Shown: in pieces, positions 63,915 to 64,000 of the stretch
Position numbering within the stretch: the first letter of the stretch is position 1
How the letters are laid out: every line of letters begins with the position of its first letter
NCBI GenBank assembly: GCA_963781775.1
Contig: CAWAHE010000003.1
Coordinates: forward strand, 62,001 to 126,000
DNA: 64,000 bases
Reading direction: 5' to 3'
Source: CAVSRC01 sp963781775
GTDB lineage: Bacteria; Pseudomonadota; Alphaproteobacteria; Rhizobiales; Kaistiaceae
The notes under the pieces: model-generated
Told to the model about the DNA's origin: nothing
Databases searched by the model: none
What the model saw: the letters and a program-made list of their open reading frames with translations, nothing else
Position numbers and translations under genes: made by a program

Positions 63915-64000
63915 TTACTTTGTCTTCAACTGAAGCGTGGCCGGGGGTGGATTGGCCTTTAGTCCCAGCCCCTGAACTTGCTGGGTCACCTCCCTGGTCG
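63915..64000 (-). CDS. C-terminal end of an unidentified gene; cut by window edge
   Basis: On the minus strand one frame is open from the window end to a TAA at 63915-63917 and reads TREVTQQVQGLGLKANPPP and then ATLQLKTK. The alternating polar/hydrophobic pattern looks like real protein. It converges with the esterase gene. It is too short to identify. Confidence 0.4.
   Translation of the reverse strand, partial: TREVTQQVQGLGLKANPPPATLQLKTK

Overview
The window is GC-rich chromosomal DNA from an alphaproteobacterium, most likely a member of the Hyphomicrobiales (Rhizobiales). Three things support this: the gene order (fabF-mltG-yicC-gmk; lptF-lptG-lptD-surA-pdxA-rsmA beside pepA-holC; uvrC-pgsA-moaD-moaE; purM-purN; hdaA-ppk-ppx-rnd-aspS), the Omp25/31-type outer-membrane barrels, and single divergent katG/oxyR genes. 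I see no rRNA, tRNA, CRISPR array, insertion sequence, integrase or phage module. It is mostly core genome with a few accessory insertions.

Layout. 1-3.7 kb: end of fabF, then mltG, yicC and gmk. 3.7-4.8 kb: a lower-GC, apparently acquired gene for a secreted TIM-barrel glycoside-hydrolase-like protein. 4.8-14.7 kb: envelope cluster (rsmA, pdxA, surA-like, lptD, lptG, lptF on the minus strand) divergent from pepA-holC. 14.8-17.7 kb: a two-gene exopolysaccharide synthase operon (membrane-fusion-like protein plus a cellulose-synthase-like enzyme with a C-terminal PilZ domain). 17.7-27.7 kb: ABC-F ATPase, small secreted proteins, an amino-acid binding protein/L,D-transpeptidase/cupin operon, rsgA behind a possible attenuator, a DinB-like protein, a GST and a frameshifted beta-barrel protein. 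27.7-33.5 kb: katG/oxyR, an EamA-type protein, ndk and small proteins. 33.5-39.1 kb: moaE, moaD, pgsA, a broken CFA-synthase-like gene, uvrC and an SDR. 39.4-43.8 kb: outer-membrane protein, RNase T2, rlmJ, purN, purM. 43.8-53.4 kb: CDP-alcohol phosphatidyltransferase, AI-2E-type permease, hdaA, ppk, ppx, rnd, aspS. 53.4-57.9 kb: tandem paralogous periplasmic proteins and two small genes. 58-64 kb: rpsI, rplM, an outer-membrane protein, a CoA-binding protein, metY, a carboxylesterase and the end of one more gene.

The most unusual global feature is five single-base frame disruptions (near 27405, 35805, 49396, 52870 and 54760). Four need removal of one base and one needs addition of one base. 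They hit genes as important as aspS and ppx, and three lie within 5.4 kb. Base-level assembly error is the simplest explanation, so these genes should be read as probably intact in the organism.

The biologically most interesting candidates are: the PilZ-bearing glucan-synthase pair preceded by a CtrA-like box; the leader-peptide/alternative-hairpin arrangement in front of rsgA; the tandem periplasmic paralogues at 53.4-56.7 kb; an orphan 18-bp perfect palindrome upstream of the rplM promoter; and the low-GC gene inserted in the gmk-rsmA interval.
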